Part shown: positions 25,267 to 33,896 of the stretch, in pieces
Position numbering within the stretch: the first letter of the stretch is position 1
How the letters are laid out: each line of letters starts with the position of its first letter
Made by a program: the position numbers and the translations under genes
The notes under the pieces: model-generated
Databases searched by the model: none
Seen by the model: only the letters and a program-made list of their open reading frames with translations
Told to the model about the DNA's origin: nothing
Origin: Acidobacteriota bacterium
Lineage (GTDB): Bacteria > Acidobacteriota > Terriglobia > Acidiferrales > UBA7541
Length of the DNA: 64,000 nt
Assembly: GCA_013289585.1 (NCBI GenBank)
Contig: JABCZR010000001.1
Coordinates: forward strand, 465,988-529,987
Reading direction: 5' to 3'

Positions 25267-25281
25267 TGACACAAAGTGTCA
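25267..25281. promoter_or_regulatory. Perfect TGACAC dyad upstream of the GH44 gene
   Basis: TGACAC-AAA-GTGTCA is a 6-3-6 perfect inverted repeat 107 nt upstream of the glycosidase start, in the region divergent from the radical SAM gene. A small hairpin CTGTTC-cttc-GAACAG follows about 10 nt later. This could be a repressor or activator site; the regulator is unknown. Confidence 0.35.
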
Positions 25282-25388
25282 TGGCCCAATTCTGTTCCTT
25301 CGAACAGCTTGTTCCCCCCCGGCCACATTCGTACCCTTGCAGTTGAGAATAAGGGCTCACATCTCCTCCGCCGCGCGGGAGTTACCTG

Positions 25389-27899
25389 ATGGCGTTGCGA
25401 ACTCTCTCAAACAGACACCATCGCTTGTGGCTCGTGAGTTTGCTTGCGGTCAATCTGGCAGGCTGCGTCGGCTATGGTGGCGGGAGCAACACCAAACCCG
25501 GGGGCGGGTCCGCCCCCGCGGCACCCACGGGTCTTTCGGCAACGGCCGCGAATGCGCAGGTGAATCTTAGCTGGAGCGCGAGCTCCGGCGCCTCCGCTTA
25601 CTACGTCAAACGCTCCACGACGAGTGGCGGCCCCTACACACAAATCGCCGCGCCCATCGCAACAAATTATTCCGACAATAACCTGTCCAATGGCACAAAG
25701 TATTTCTACGTCGTTTCGGCCTACAACTCCTACGGACAGAGCTCCAATTCCGCGGAAGTCGGCGCCACACCTGCCGCGCCCGCAACGCCGCCCGCTGCTC
25801 CCACAGGACTACAAGCTGCTGGCGGCAACGCCCAAGTCAGCCTGACGTGGACCGCCAGCACGGGCGCAACGAGCTACCATGTGAAACGCTCCACCACCAG
25901 CGGCAGCGGCTACGCGCAAATCGCTGCTCCGACTGCGGCAAATTTCACCGACACAACGGTGACTAACGGCACCACGTACTTCTACGTCGTCTCCGCGCTG
26001 AATGCCATCGGCGAAAGCGCCAACTCCGCGCAAGCGAATGCGACGCCCGTTGCACCCGCAACGCCGCCCGCTGCTCCCACAGGATTACAAGCAACCGGCG
26101 GGAATGCTCAAGTCAGCCTGACGTGGACCGCCAGCACGGGCGCAACGAGCTACCATGTGAAACGCTCCACCACCAGCGGCAGCGGCTACGCTCAAATCTC
26201 TGCTCCCACCGCTGCGAACTACACCGATACGATTGTGACCAACGGCACTACGTACTTCTACGTTGTGTCCGCGCTGAATGCCGTCGGCGAAAGCGCCAAC
26301 TCCGCGCAAGCCACAGCCACACCCGCCAACGTCGCAGCCGATGTGACCATCACCATCGACCCAACAAAATCCAAGCCCATTTCCCCGTACATTTACGGGA
26401 TGAATTTCTATAATGGAGTGACCGGCGCGCCACCGCATTTGACCTTCGATCGCGACGGCGGCAACCGCTGGACCGCCTACAATTGGGAGACCAACGCCTC
26501 CAACGCCGGCAGCGACTATATCTACGACAATGACAACTACCTGAGCAGTAGCACCGTTCCCGCCGAGGCCGTGCGCAGCTTTATCGCCGCGGATCAGAAT
26601 GCGGGCCTCGCAAGTCTCATTACCGTGCAGCTCCAGGGCCTGGTTTCCGCTGATGAGAATGGTCCCGTCAGCGTCGCCAATCCTCCCGACCTGACGCGCT
26701 TCAAGACCGTCGTCGACAAAAAGAGCACCGTCTCCAGCACTCCTTTCACGGTCAATCCACCCACGACGGATGCCAACGTCTACATGGACGAATTCGTATG
26801 GGCCCTCGACCAGAAATTCACCGGCCTGCGGATCTTCGGCACGAACCCAACGCACCCGACTTTTTTGAGCCTGGACAATGAACCGGAACTCTGGAATTCC
26901 ACGCATCTGGAAGTGCAGGGACACAATCCCGTTACCTCCGACAACTACATCACCAAGACCATCAATCTTTCGAAAGCCTTGAAAGATCAGTTCCCCAATG
27001 TTCTGATCTTCGGCCCCGTTCACTACGGATTCCAGGGTATCTACAATTGGCAAGGCGAGCTGAGCGCCACACCATCCGGCGCCAACTGGTTCCCGGATAA
27101 ATACCTCCAGGCCCTGAAGACCGCTTCCACTGCCTATGGAAAACCTCTAGTGGACGTCTACGACTTCCATTGGTACGCGGAGGATTACGATTCGAACGGC
27201 ACGCGCATCCTGAATCTCACCAGCACGACTCTCACCGACGCGCAGATCCAGCTCATCGTTCAAAGTCCGCGCAACCTCTGGGATCCCACGTTCACCGACA
27301 GTGGAAACAGCAACCCGTGGATTTACCAGGAACTGGGCGGCACACCCATCAACATCCTCGGCCGCCTCCAGGCCAAGATCAACACCGAAAACCCCGGCAT
27401 GAAAATTTCCGTTACGGAGTACGAGAGCGGTGGCTGGAACCACATCGCCGGAACCATCGCGCAGGCCGACAACCTTGGAATTTTTGGAGCCCAGGGCGTT
27501 TTCGCCGCCAGCTTCTGGCCGCCGAACGGCACCTACTCCTACGCGTTGGCGGGATTCCGAGCCTTCCGCGGTTTCGATGGCGCCAGCGCCAGCTTCGGCG
27601 ACACCTCGCTCCAGGCGAATTCCAGCAATGTTGCGAATGTAGTTGTTTACGCGAGCCTGGACAGCGCCACGCCGGGCCGCGTCGTCCTCGTGGCCATCAA
27701 TCGTTCGAACGCCGCTAAAGTTACCGCCATCAATGGCCAGGCGCTCTCGGGCACCGCGCATCTCTATCAGATGACGGCAAGCACCACCGCGGGACAATCC
27801 ATCGTCCAGCCCGTCTCGATTGGAACGATGGCGGCAAGCGGCTCGGCGCTAACGATCACACTTCCGGCCTATAGCGTGACGACCATCGATGTCAGGTGA
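25389..27899 (+). CDS. Lipoprotein with three FN3 domains and a GH44-type glycosidase domain
   Basis: 836 aa. A lipobox LAGC follows the hydrophobic leader, so it is probably anchored in the outer membrane. Three fibronectin type III repeats of 92 aa span about residues 41-316; the second and third are nearly identical. The catalytic domain (about 318-836) matches GH44: ISPYIYGMNFYNG, GGNRWTAYNWETN, the acid/base Glu498 in SLDNEPELW and the predicted nucleophile Glu677 in SVTEYESGG. A small beta domain ends the chain. GH44 members hydrolyse beta-1,4-glucans and xyloglucan, so a plant-polymer substrate is likely. ATG 25389 has GGGAG upstream. Confidence 0.88.
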   Translation: MALRTLSNRHHRLWLVSLLAVNLAGCVGYGGGSNTKPGGGSAPAAPTGLSATAANAQVNLSWSASSGASAYYVKRSTTSGGPYTQIAAPIATNYSDNNLSNGTKYFYVVSAYNSYGQSSNSAEVGATPAAPATPPAAPTGLQAAGGNAQVSLTWTASTGATSYHVKRSTTSGSGYAQIAAPTAANFTDTTVTNGTTYFYVVSALNAIGESANSAQANATPVAPATPPAAPTGLQATGGNAQVSLTWTASTGATSYHVKRSTTSGSGYAQISAPTAANYTDTIVTNGTTYFYVVSALNAVGESANSAQATATPANVAADVTITIDPTKSKPISPYIYGMNFYNGVTGAPPHLTFDRDGGNRWTAYNWETNASNAGSDYIYDNDNYLSSSTVPAEAVRSFIAADQNAGLASLITVQLQGLVSADENGPVSVANPPDLTRFKTVVDKKSTVSSTPFTVNPPTTDANVYMDEFVWALDQKFTGLRIFGTNPTHPTFLSLDNEPELWNSTHLEVQGHNPVTSDNYITKTINLSKALKDQFPNVLIFGPVHYGFQGIYNWQGELSATPSGANWFPDKYLQALKTASTAYGKPLVDVYDFHWYAEDYDSNGTRILNLTSTTLTDAQIQLIVQSPRNLWDPTFTDSGNSNPWIYQELGGTPINILGRLQAKINTENPGMKISVTEYESGGWNHIAGTIAQADNLGIFGAQGVFAASFWPPNGTYSYALAGFRAFRGFDGASASFGDTSLQANSSNVANVVVYASLDSATPGRVVLVAINRSNAAKVTAINGQALSGTAHLYQMTASTTAGQSIVQPVSIGTMAASGSALTITLPAYSVTTIDVR
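25781..26332 (+). repeat. 276-bp tandem duplication encoding FN3 domains 2 and 3
   Basis: Two adjacent 276-bp units (25781-26056 and 26057-26332) are nearly identical, including a fully identical run of about 80 bp beginning CAAGTCAGCCTGACGTGG. The first FN3 unit is clearly diverged. This indicates a recent in-frame duplication or gene conversion. Confidence 0.85.
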
Positions 27900-27933
27900 G
27901 TTTAGGGCGGAAGATATTTCTCGTTTGATCCGT

Positions 27934-28548
27934 TCAGGATTCCGGCTGATTCAGGTCGCGAAGACCTTCCGGCAAAACCACGTCAATCCGCCGCGCTGCG
28001 GTATCGATCCTGGTACAGATATCCACTGCCAACGGAATCAGGAGATCACCTTGAGATGTCTCGACTTCCAGCAGTGGTGTCCCGGGGAAATCTTCGCCGG
28101 GAATCTGCACATCGCGCACCGTCCCGAGCAGTGACGGAACTTCGCCAAGAGAACACGGCGAGGACGCAACAACCGGCGTTGCAGCAGGATTCTCGAATAC
28201 CGAACATCCAATCAAATCCGACACAAAATACTGCCCAGCGGGAAGCGTAACGCGCTGTTCGAATGGCAAGAGCACTTCCATCCCGCGATACTTTTCCGCT
28301 TCGGAAATCGAATTAACGCCTTCGAAATGAAAAACCGCCTGTCCTCGATGGTTCTGGCTCAGCCAGCAGTTTTTCACCGCGACCTGGCGCGGGTCCATCT
28401 TGCCTCCGGCAGGCCCGACAAAAACTTCCTTTAGTTTTGTGAGTCGTTCCGGAAAGTCTGTCAGCAGTTCCGCGGCAACTTCGCCTTTATTTCCGCGCGC
28501 CCGCAGAATGCGCGCCACCAGCACCCACCGTGGAGTTTCAAGGCTCAA
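27934..28548 (-). CDS. rimM: 16S rRNA processing protein RimM
   Basis: A 204-aa ribosome maturation factor for the 30S head that works near S19. The N-terminal RimM domain (VLVARILRARGNKGEVAAELLTDFPERL, quoted here as its landmarks GNKGEV and TDFPERL) is followed by FEGVNSISEAEKYRGMEVLLP. The PRC-barrel region contains YFVSDLIGCSVF and LLIPLAVDICTRID. An unusual Pro/Ser-rich insert (NPAATPVVASSPCSLGEV) lies in the PRC domain. The apparent start is TTG 28548, without a clear ribosome site. It lies 49 nt after khpA in the same transcript. Confidence 0.95.
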   Translation of the reverse strand: MSLETPRWVLVARILRARGNKGEVAAELLTDFPERLTKLKEVFVGPAGGKMDPRQVAVKNCWLSQNHRGQAVFHFEGVNSISEAEKYRGMEVLLPFEQRVTLPAGQYFVSDLIGCSVFENPAATPVVASSPCSLGEVPSLLGTVRDVQIPGEDFPGTPLLEVETSQGDLLIPLAVDICTRIDTAARRIDVVLPEGLRDLNQPES

Positions 28549-28597
28549 GGTTTAGCAGAACCGAATACTTGGATTGGGGAGTATGACCGCAAGGAAG

Positions 28598-28831
28598 TCA
28601 ATCTTCGAGGATTTCCAACGTGTAACGCTTCCGGTGTTTCATGCCCGCCGCACCCAGCAGCGTTCGAATGGCCTTGGCCGTACGACCCTGCCGGCCGATC
28701 ACTTTCCCCAAGTCCTCCGGATGCACCTTTAGCTCCAGCACAGTGACCTGTGCTCCTTCGCCGGACTTCACCTGTACTTCCTCGGGATGATCCACGAGCG
28801 CCCGGGCAATGGTTTCAACTAGCTCTTTCAT
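28598..28831 (-). CDS. khpA: KH-domain RNA-binding protein KhpA
   Basis: A 77-aa single type II KH domain protein. [24 protein letters not shown] contains the GxxG loop (IGRQGR). It is usually encoded between rpsP and rimM, as here, and in other bacteria pairs with KhpB as a global RNA chaperone affecting cell division and sRNA pools. The ATG has AGGTG 5 nt upstream. Spacing is 57 nt to rpsP and 49 nt to rimM. Confidence 0.94.
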   Translation of the reverse strand: MKELVETIARALVDHPEEVQVKSGEGAQVTVLELKVHPEDLGKVIGRQGRTAKAIRTLLGAAGMKHRKRYTLEILED

Positions 28832-28888
28832 TGGGCACCTGGGAATCGCGTCCCAGCCCAGCCGGGACGCGCAACTTTCAGGAAGGCT

Positions 28889-29134
28889 TTATGGCTTCGC
28901 GATCTTTTGCAGCTTCAGAAAGCTCCGCACGGTATCGCTCGGTTGTGCGCCCTGCCCGAGCCAATACTGGATGCGTGCAGCGTCCAGCTTGATCTCCGCC
29001 GGCTTCTTCAGCGGATCATAGGTGCCCACCGCTTCCTTCACGCGGCCGTCGCGCGGCCTAGTCCGCTCAATCACCACCACGCGGTAAAAGGGCTTTTTCT
29101 TCTTGCCAATTCTCGCCAAACGAATCGTTAACAC
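28889..29134 (-). CDS. rpsP: 30S ribosomal protein S16
   Basis: An 81-aa small-subunit assembly protein. IRLARIGKKKKPFYRVVV is the family signature, followed by RDGRVKEAVGTYDP and ARIQYWLGQGAQPSDTV. The start is GTG 29134, supported by AGGAGG 9 nt upstream and by alignment to the normal N-terminus. It is the first gene of the compact rpsP-khpA-rimM cluster. ffh, often its upstream neighbour, lies 7.8 kb away on the same strand. Confidence 0.96.
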   Translation of the reverse strand: MLTIRLARIGKKKKPFYRVVVIERTRPRDGRVKEAVGTYDPLKKPAEIKLDAARIQYWLGQGAQPSDTVRSFLKLQKIAKP

Positions 29135-29244
29135 TAAGTCAGTCCTCCTGAACCCATCTATTCTAGCCTGCCTCACCACTCCACGCCAAACAAACTATCA
29201 GCCCGGGCTTTGCGGCCAGGCAGTTATGAACCGGGAAGACCGCA

Positions 29245-29276
29245 AAAAGGAAGCTCCCGGCCGTGGGCCGGGAGCT
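29245..29276 (-). terminator. Intrinsic terminator before rpsP
   Basis: AGCTCCCGGCC-gtg-GGCCGGGAGCT is a perfect 11-bp stem at 29252-29276. On the minus strand it is followed by TTCCTTTTTG. It ends transcription of the upstream repeat-protein gene and insulates rpsP. Confidence 0.85.
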
Positions 29277-29361
29277 CTCTCCACGCAATACGCAATTCAC
29301 AGAGGAACTGCCCTGTTGCCTATGGTTCCCTTAATTTCGCTCACTTGCAGCTTGTGAGGAA

Positions 29362-30027
29362 CTAGTTGTTTCGTCCGTTTGTATCTCGAAATCCCTGTTT
29401 GTATCCGTCCCGGTAAGCGCGCAGGTCGTTCGGGTCGTTGGGTTGCTGGTGATCGCTGCGGCCTGCGCCGGTCTGACGATCGCTTTGGCCATCGCGCAAA
29501 CCCTGCTCGAAATAATTCACGCTAACGGGGCGTTCGGTCGGCTGGTTCGTTGGAATGTTCCGGTATCCGTGTTTGTAACCGTCGCGGTAGGCGAGGCGGT
29601 CATCGGAATCGTTTGGTTGCTGGTGGTCGGTGCGGCTCCCGCCGTACTGGCGATCGTGCTGGCCGTCGCGCAATCCTTGCTCGAAATATTCCATGGTCCT
29701 GCTCTGTTCGTTCCGTTGATTGGTTGGAATGTTTCGGTAGCCATGTTTGTAGCCGTCGCGATAGGCGCTGAGGTCATTGGCATCCCGAGGTTGCCGGTGA
29801 TCGCTGCGGTTGCCGCCATACTGGCGGTCGTGCTGGCCGTCCTGCAAGCCCTGCTGGAAAAACCAGCGGGGTCCATGTTCGTTTTCGTTGCGGTCCTGGT
29901 CCTGGTGGCGATCCTGGTCCTGGCCTTGCTGCGCGGGAACCCCGGCAGAAAGACTGGACGTGCCGAACCCGGTGAAGGCCATTCCGAGTGCCAACACCCA
30001 TACTGACTGCTTTAAATTTCGATTCAT
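29362..30027 (-). CDS. Secreted protein with three 58-aa DG-rich repeats
   Basis: A 221-aa exported protein of no recognised family. A signal peptide (VWVLALGMAFTGFGTSSLSAG) is followed by a very polar Asp/Gln/His/Arg-rich stretch. Three tandem repeats of 58 aa then each contain FEQGLRDGQHDRQYGG and AYRDGYKHGYRNIP. The two motifs within a repeat share a G-x3-G pattern, so the domain may be six half-repeats. There are no cysteines in the mature chain and it is highly hydrophilic, perhaps metal- or matrix-binding, which is inference. The start is ATG 30027, with GGAGAG about 4 nt upstream; the frame is open further upstream but unlikely to be used. Confidence 0.7.
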   Translation of the reverse strand: MNRNLKQSVWVLALGMAFTGFGTSSLSAGVPAQQGQDQDRHQDQDRNENEHGPRWFFQQGLQDGQHDRQYGGNRSDHRQPRDANDLSAYRDGYKHGYRNIPTNQRNEQSRTMEYFEQGLRDGQHDRQYGGSRTDHQQPNDSDDRLAYRDGYKHGYRNIPTNQPTERPVSVNYFEQGLRDGQSDRQTGAGRSDHQQPNDPNDLRAYRDGYKQGFRDTNGRNN

Positions 30028-30231
30028 TGTCTCTCCGATTCTGATCTGTTTCTGAACTGTCAGGGATACTGGACGGTGACGCGGACTCTGGTAGGAGTCG
30101 AAGGTTTGTCCACTCTGAAGGTAGGGTGGCAGATCATGCGCCGGGAGTCTGCCCTCTATAGCACACATCGAGGCCGGGGCGGCTGGGGCTGTGTGAAATA
30201 ACGGAAAGCCGATCCGCATGGGCGACGCTTG

Positions 30232-31614
30232 TTAGCGCAATCGGTTCAGGCCATTGAAGGCTGCAGCCTTGTAACACTCGGCGAGCGTCGGATAGTTGAA
30301 CACGGTGTTCACGAAGTAGGTGATTTTGCCTTTCAGCAGGAAAACGGCTTGTCCGATGTGCAGCAGCTCGGCCGCGTCTTCGCCGAAGATATGGACGCCC
30401 AAGAGCTCCAGCGTCTCGCGATGAAACAGAAGTTTTAGCCGTCCATCCGTGTGCCCGCTGATTTGGCCGCGCGCGATCTCCCGGTAGTAGGCCACGCCAA
30501 CTTCGTAGGGAACGTCCGCGTCCGTCAACTGCTCTTCGGTTTTCCCGATGAATGAAATCTGCGGGATTGTGTAAATTCCGTAAGGATAGCCGGCGGGGTC
30601 GGTGTGCACATCCAGATTGAAGGCCCGGGCGGCGGCGATCCGCCCTTGCTCCATGGAAACCGAGGCCAGGCTCGGAAAACCAATTACGTCGCCCACCGCG
30701 AAAATGTTCGGCTGTGCCGTGCGGTAATTCTCATCCACCTTGATGCGCCCGCGGTCGTCGGATTCGATTCCTGCGGCGGCCAGATTCAATCCGTCCACAT
30801 TTCCCGACCGTCCAACCGCATACAGAAGCGCGTCGGCATTGATGCGTTTCTTGCTGACGAGATTTGCGGCCACTTTTCCGTCAGGCAATTCCTCAACGCT
30901 CTCAACTTCCTCGTTCAGCCGCAGCGTGGCCCGCTGGTCCCGCATGTGATACGTCAGCGCCTCCACCATTTCCGTGTCTGCAAATTCGAGAAGCCGCGGG
31001 CGCTTCTCTACGATAATCACACGCACGCCCAGCGTCGCGAACATGCAGGCGTACTCGACGCCAATCACGCCACCGCCCACGACAATCAGCGTCTTTGGCA
31101 GCTGCGGCATGCTCAGGATCTGATCGCTGTTAATGATGTTTCGCCCGTTGATGGGCACTTTCGAATTGACCGCCGGCTTGGTGCCCGTGGCGATCACCAC
31201 GAACTTGGCTTCGAATTCCCCATAACTGTTGCTGTTCTCCACGCGGATGTGATTCGCATCGACGAACTTTGCCATCCCGTGGATGAGCTCCACGCCATTG
31301 CGCTTCAGTTGGTCGTGAATCACCCCGACTTCATTTTCCACCACGTGCTGAACCCGGAAGTTCAGGTCCGCCATAGTGATGCTGTCTTTGCCTGTGTAGC
31401 TGCTGCCGTAGAAACTTTTGTCGTAAAAACCGGAGAGATGCAGGACTGCTTCACGCATGGTCTTGCTGGGGATAGTGCCGCTGTTGATGCAGGCTCCGCC
31501 AATCGCGATTTGTTTCTCGATGATGGCTGCGCGCTTCCCTGCTTTTGCGCCCTGGATGGCCGCGCGCTGCCCGCCTGGCCCGGATCCAATCACGATCAAA
31601 TCATACGGCTGCAT
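30232..31614 (-). CDS. sthA: Soluble pyridine nucleotide transhydrogenase (SthA type)
   Basis: A 460-aa FAD enzyme balancing NADPH and NADH in the cytosol. FAD-binding VIGSGPGGQRAA is at the N-terminus and a second Rossmann motif, IVVGGGVIGVEYA, lies near residue 175. The C-terminal dimerisation domain contains FNYPTLAECYKAAAF. The disulphide of lipoamide dehydrogenases is absent: GGACINSGTIPSKT has only one of the two cysteines, typical of SthA rather than Lpd or mercuric reductase. Its start overlaps the end of ppk1 by 14 nt, indicating co-translation. Confidence 0.92.
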   Translation of the reverse strand: MQPYDLIVIGSGPGGQRAAIQGAKAGKRAAIIEKQIAIGGACINSGTIPSKTMREAVLHLSGFYDKSFYGSSYTGKDSITMADLNFRVQHVVENEVGVIHDQLKRNGVELIHGMAKFVDANHIRVENSNSYGEFEAKFVVIATGTKPAVNSKVPINGRNIINSDQILSMPQLPKTLIVVGGGVIGVEYACMFATLGVRVIIVEKRPRLLEFADTEMVEALTYHMRDQRATLRLNEEVESVEELPDGKVAANLVSKKRINADALLYAVGRSGNVDGLNLAAAGIESDDRGRIKVDENYRTAQPNIFAVGDVIGFPSLASVSMEQGRIAAARAFNLDVHTDPAGYPYGIYTIPQISFIGKTEEQLTDADVPYEVGVAYYREIARGQISGHTDGRLKLLFHRETLELLGVHIFGEDAAELLHIGQAVFLLKGKITYFVNTVFNYPTLAECYKAAAFNGLNRLR

Positions 31615-33796
31615 TCGAGGTGTCCTGCCCTGTCGTATCGCCCTCGCCGTTTGCCGGTCCGGCGGCGATGTCCTTTGAAGTATAAGCGACCGCGGACCTG
31701 GGCAGGATTGCGTTGCGCTGCGGGTCTCCTGTGCCCGCCGCCAGACGCATCAGATGATCTTGCGCGGAGAAGCCGTGCCCGTTGCGTGCCGCGCGCGGGT
31801 AGGAGTACCTGCCGTCGGAGGCGAGGATACGCGCTTTCCGCGTATCCCCCAGATACGAAGACAGAATTTCCGTGCACACTCTTTCGCAATGCTGCGGATC
31901 CTTCAGCGGAAAGAGCACTTCCACCCGTTCATAGAGATTCCGGGGCATCCAATCGGCGCTGCCGAGAAAAATTTCCGGCTTGCCGCTGTTCTCGAAATAA
32001 AAGATGCGGCTGTGTTCCAGGAAACGCCCGACGATGCTGCGAACGTGAACGCGGCTGCTGATGCCTCGGAGCCCGGGCACAAGCGTACATTGGCCGCGCA
32101 CAATCAGATCGATTTCGACGCCGGCTTGCGAAGCGCGGTACAAAGCCTGGATCACTGGTGGATCGACGATGGCGTTCACCTTCACGATGATCCGCGCGGG
32201 CCGCCCGCGCCGCGCGTGCCGCGTTTCACGGTCAATCAGCGCGATGCAGGATTTTGCCATGTCGCGAGGCGCCACCATCAGCGGTTTGTAGTTTGGCTGC
32301 TCGGCGTACGCCGTCAGGAAATTGAAGACGTCGTGGACCGCGGAGGTGATCGCTTCGTCGCGCGTGAGCAGGCTGAGGTCCGTGTAATAGCGCGCCGTCG
32401 AGGGATTGTAATTGCCCGTACCCAGATGCGCGTATCGCCGGATTTTTCCATCGGGATCCTGCCGCACGATGAGCGCCAGCTTCGCGTGCGTCTTCAATCC
32501 CACCAGCCCGTGAAACACCTGCACGCCCGCGTCTTCAAAGCTTCGCGCCCAGCGGATGTTGGTGGCTTCGTCGAAACTGGCCTTCAGCTCCACCACTACC
32601 GTCACTTCTTTTTTGTCCGCGGCCTCCAGCAATGCGCGCGCTACTGGCGAATCCGAATTCGTACGGTACAACGTCTGTTTGATCGAAAGCACACGCGGAT
32701 CATGCGCCGCCGTTTGCAGGAAATTTACGACTCCATCGTAGGAATCGTACGGATGATGGAGCATCACATCCTGGCGGCGAATCGCTTCGAACATCGAATC
32801 AGCGTCATGACCGATTCGAATCTGCCGGGCAACGAACGGCGGGTACTTTAGGTCCGGCCGCGGCGATTCCTCGTACAGATGAAAGAGTCTCTGGAGATTC
32901 ACCGGCCCTTGCACTCGAAATACGAGCGACTCGTCTAATTTGAATGTGCCGACCAGGCGATCGACGATTTCCGGGTGCGCGCCCGCTTCGATTTCCAGCC
33001 GCACCGCTTCGCCCTTGCGCCGGTGCGTGACTTGCGAATCCACCGCCTCCAGCAGGCTGCGCGTCTCTTCTTCCTCGAGATACAGATTGCTGTTGCGGGT
33101 GATTCGAAAGGAAGTCGACGCCAGAATCTCGTACCCGCGATAAAGCTTCGCCGCATACGTCGAAATAATGTCCTGAAGAAAAACGTAACGAATACCGTCC
33201 TCACCCGCGGGCAGACGCAGAAGACGCGGAAGCGCCCGGGGCACCGTGACCACGCCGAAGTATGGTTTGCCTTTGCCGTCGCGGCGCCGCCGCAAAAGAA
33301 ATGCGATGCATAGCGCCTTATTCAGCACGCGCGGAAAAGGATGCGAAGGGTCCACGGTAACCGGCGTAAGCATCGGCGAGATTCGCCGTTCGTAAAACTT
33401 TTTCGCTGCCAGGCTGTCTTTCGAATCGAGCTCGCTCATCGACAAGACCCGAATCGACTGCTTCGAAAGCGTTGGGAGCAATTCCTCGTTCCAGCACTTG
33501 TACTGGTCCTCGACGAAAACATGCATCGCCGCCGACACTTTTTCGAGTTCTTGCTCCGCCGTGAGCCCGTCCGGCCCCGTGTCGCGCGAACCATGCTCGA
33601 TGCGCTGGAGAAAACTCGAGACGCGCACTTCCACGAACTCGTCCAGATTGTTCGCGGTGATGGCCAGGAATTTCACCCGTTCCAGCGGCGGGTTCCCCGG
33701 GTCGCGCGCCTCTTCCAGCACGCGCCGGTTGAACTCCAGCCACTGCACGTGGCGGTTGAGGTAGTACCGCGGATCATCAAGCGCAATACGTTTCAT
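31601..33796 (-). CDS. ppk1: Polyphosphate kinase 1
   Basis: Reversibly polymerises the gamma-phosphate of ATP into polyphosphate. It is membrane-associated in many bacteria. 731 aa, slightly longer than E. coli Ppk because of a low-complexity C-terminal tail. Signatures: YLNRHVQWLEFNRRVLEEA (N domain), NNLDEFVEVRVSSF, HHPYDSYDGVV, the catalytic histidine region GLKTHAKLALIVRQ and the second catalytic His in YAHLGTGNYNPSTARYYTD. It is coupled to sthA downstream, linking polyphosphate and pyridine-nucleotide balance in one transcript. I do not know whether that pairing is conserved. Confidence 0.96.
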   Translation of the reverse strand: MKRIALDDPRYYLNRHVQWLEFNRRVLEEARDPGNPPLERVKFLAITANNLDEFVEVRVSSFLQRIEHGSRDTGPDGLTAEQELEKVSAAMHVFVEDQYKCWNEELLPTLSKQSIRVLSMSELDSKDSLAAKKFYERRISPMLTPVTVDPSHPFPRVLNKALCIAFLLRRRRDGKGKPYFGVVTVPRALPRLLRLPAGEDGIRYVFLQDIISTYAAKLYRGYEILASTSFRITRNSNLYLEEEETRSLLEAVDSQVTHRRKGEAVRLEIEAGAHPEIVDRLVGTFKLDESLVFRVQGPVNLQRLFHLYEESPRPDLKYPPFVARQIRIGHDADSMFEAIRRQDVMLHHPYDSYDGVVNFLQTAAHDPRVLSIKQTLYRTNSDSPVARALLEAADKKEVTVVVELKASFDEATNIRWARSFEDAGVQVFHGLVGLKTHAKLALIVRQDPDGKIRRYAHLGTGNYNPSTARYYTDLSLLTRDEAITSAVHDVFNFLTAYAEQPNYKPLMVAPRDMAKSCIALIDRETRHARRGRPARIIVKVNAIVDPPVIQALYRASQAGVEIDLIVRGQCTLVPGLRGISSRVHVRSIVGRFLEHSRIFYFENSGKPEIFLGSADWMPRNLYERVEVLFPLKDPQHCERVCTEILSSYLGDTRKARILASDGRYSYPRAARNGHGFSAQDHLMRLAAGTGDPQRNAILPRSAVAYTSKDIAAGPANGEGDTTGQDTSNAAV

Positions 33797-33896
33797 AGAA
33801 GTTTCGAAGGAACCTTTAGAGATAGCCCAGCTGTGTTACGGGGAGATGAACGCACGGGGGGAATGATATCCTCCTGCTGGTGATTTGAGGTGTGGT

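Noticed and set aside
25781..26332. The FN3 DNA duplication as a mobile element
   Set aside because: It is in frame, has exactly domain length and no terminal repeats or target duplication.
30604..32061. A 485-codon plus-strand frame opposite sthA and ppk1
   Set aside because: It is antisense to two genes with intact catalytic motifs, with an Arg/His-rich composition and no recognisable domain.
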